From Gemmatimonadales bacterium (GTDB lineage Bacteria; Gemmatimonadota; Gemmatimonadetes; Gemmatimonadales; GWC2-71-9): a stretch of DNA of 5,632 bases. Position 1 is the first letter of the stretch; every line of letters starts with the position of its first letter. A program made the position numbers and the translations under genes. This document shows, in pieces, positions 5,225 through 5,632 of the stretch. Below the pieces are notes generated by a model. That model was not told where the DNA came from, ran no database searches, and saw nothing but the letters and a program-made list of their open reading frames with translations. The stretch covers positions 1 through 5,632 of the forward strand of contig JAICPP010000200.1 of the NCBI GenBank assembly GCA_025929805.1, written 5' to 3'.

Positions 5225-5631
5225 GAGGGGGCCACCTCCGCGCGGGAGCGCGCCTCACGGGCTGCACGAGCGTCTGCCGGGTAGGCCGTGCGCGGCTGCC
5301 GCCTCAGCGGCCCACGTGCTTGCCATAACATCAGGGCTGATTCCCAGGCGCTCAGCCGGGTGGGCCGCTGGCAAAGATCTCGTCGCTCGATCGCTGCAAT
5401 CGTCTCGATCCGGCGGGCATGAGGTACCGAACGATGATACAGCTCAGCATTCGCGGCCCACCCCTCGGTGGCGAGGAGGGGCGTCGGTCCACTCCGGAAA
5501 GCGTTACGCAAGGCAATCAGCCGGAAGATGGCAAACCCCGACACCACATCCGAAACACCGGGGACCGACACGACACCTCGAAGCAGCACCGGAGCGAGCC
5601 GGCGAACAATCCGGCGCGCCCGAGATGGCTC
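5221..5631 (-). CDS. GT2-type glycosyltransferase, C-terminal part, cut by window edge
   Basis: The minus-strand frame is open from the right edge (first whole codon GAG at 5631-5629) to TGA at 5221, giving 136 residues with the N-terminus outside. GVSDVVSGFAIFRL resembles the D-x-x-SGFRxyR motif of polyprenyl-phosphate mannose/glucose synthases and related GT2 enzymes, which sits after the catalytic Asp-box domain. The following TEGWAANAELYHRSV (helix with acidic residue after the motif) fits the conserved part in which such enzymes read out E-x-x-x-E/L. The extreme C-terminus is Arg/Ala-rich and looks like a cytoplasmic tail; no membrane helix is seen there. A GTG at 5589 is only internal. 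The enzyme would move a sugar from a nucleotide donor to a lipid or glycan acceptor; donor and acceptor cannot be told from this fragment. It is the first visible gene of the operon, and further genes may lie to the right. Confidence 0.72.
   Translation of the reverse strand, partial: EPSRARRIVRRLAPVLLRGVVSVPGVSDVVSGFAIFRLIALRNAFRSGPTPLLATEGWAANAELYHRSVPHARRIETIAAIERRDLCQRPTRLSAWESALMLWQARGPLRRQPRTAYPADARAAREARSRAEVAPS
5234..5239 (-). promoter_or_regulatory. Ribosome binding site of the DUF3108 gene, inside the upstream coding region
   Basis: GGAGGT on the minus strand, nine bases before ATG at 5224 and embedded in the last codons of the glycosyltransferase gene. With the ATGA overlap this points to translational coupling. 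Confidence 0.7.
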
Positions 5632-5632
5632 A

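Noticed and set aside
5221..5589. Separate 122-codon gene starting at GTG 5589
   Set aside because: The frame continues open without interruption to the right edge and the upstream residues fit the same protein, so it is the end of a longer glycosyltransferase and not a small gene.

Overview
This is a GC-rich, gene-dense stretch of bacterial chromosome. It carries seven recognisable genes or gene fragments plus one small unknown membrane-protein gene. The gene types are a secreted PQQ-dependent alcohol dehydrogenase, a sulfocyanin-like cupredoxin, ThiO, a polyprenyl-phosphate type GT2 enzyme and a DUF3108 protein. Together with the high GC they suggest an aerobic, diderm-type environmental bacterium. 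Gemmatimonadota or Acidobacteriota would fit, but this is an impression from gene content and not a phylogenetic result. No tRNA, rRNA, CRISPR array or insertion sequence was seen.

Left part (1-1622): the window opens inside a minus-strand quinoprotein alcohol dehydrogenase, of which the first 153 residues are present. A 558-base non-coding stretch (462-1019) separates it head to head from a plus-strand exported copper protein of 200 residues. That copper protein has the sulfocyanin layout but a glutamate where the axial copper methionine is expected. The shared upstream region holds a 16-base palindrome with the form of a LacI-family operator (762-777) and further copies of its CTTGCA half. 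A working idea is that the two divergent genes are co-regulated and that the cupredoxin takes electrons from the dehydrogenase or a related periplasmic enzyme.

Middle (1623-3088): a minus-strand glycine oxidase gene (thiO), with no other thiamin genes in view, converges on the cupredoxin gene with only 7 bases between stop codons. A short divergent spacer leads to a plus-strand gene for a 69-residue, very hydrophobic protein of unknown function. A GC-rich hairpin follows, between it and the next, convergent gene.

Right part (3089-5631): a tightly packed minus-strand operon, read from the right edge leftward. Its genes are the C-terminal part of a GT2 glycosyltransferase, a DUF3108 envelope protein (ATGA overlap), a conserved protein that looks like a divergent deoxyhypusine-synthase-fold enzyme (2-base gap), and an exported NTF2/SnoaL-like protein (8-base overlap). 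The packing argues for co-transcription and translational coupling. The joint function is not known, but the GT2 and DUF3108 members point to envelope or glycan-related work. The deoxyhypusine-synthase-like protein and the cupredoxin with altered axial ligand are the two most interesting items.
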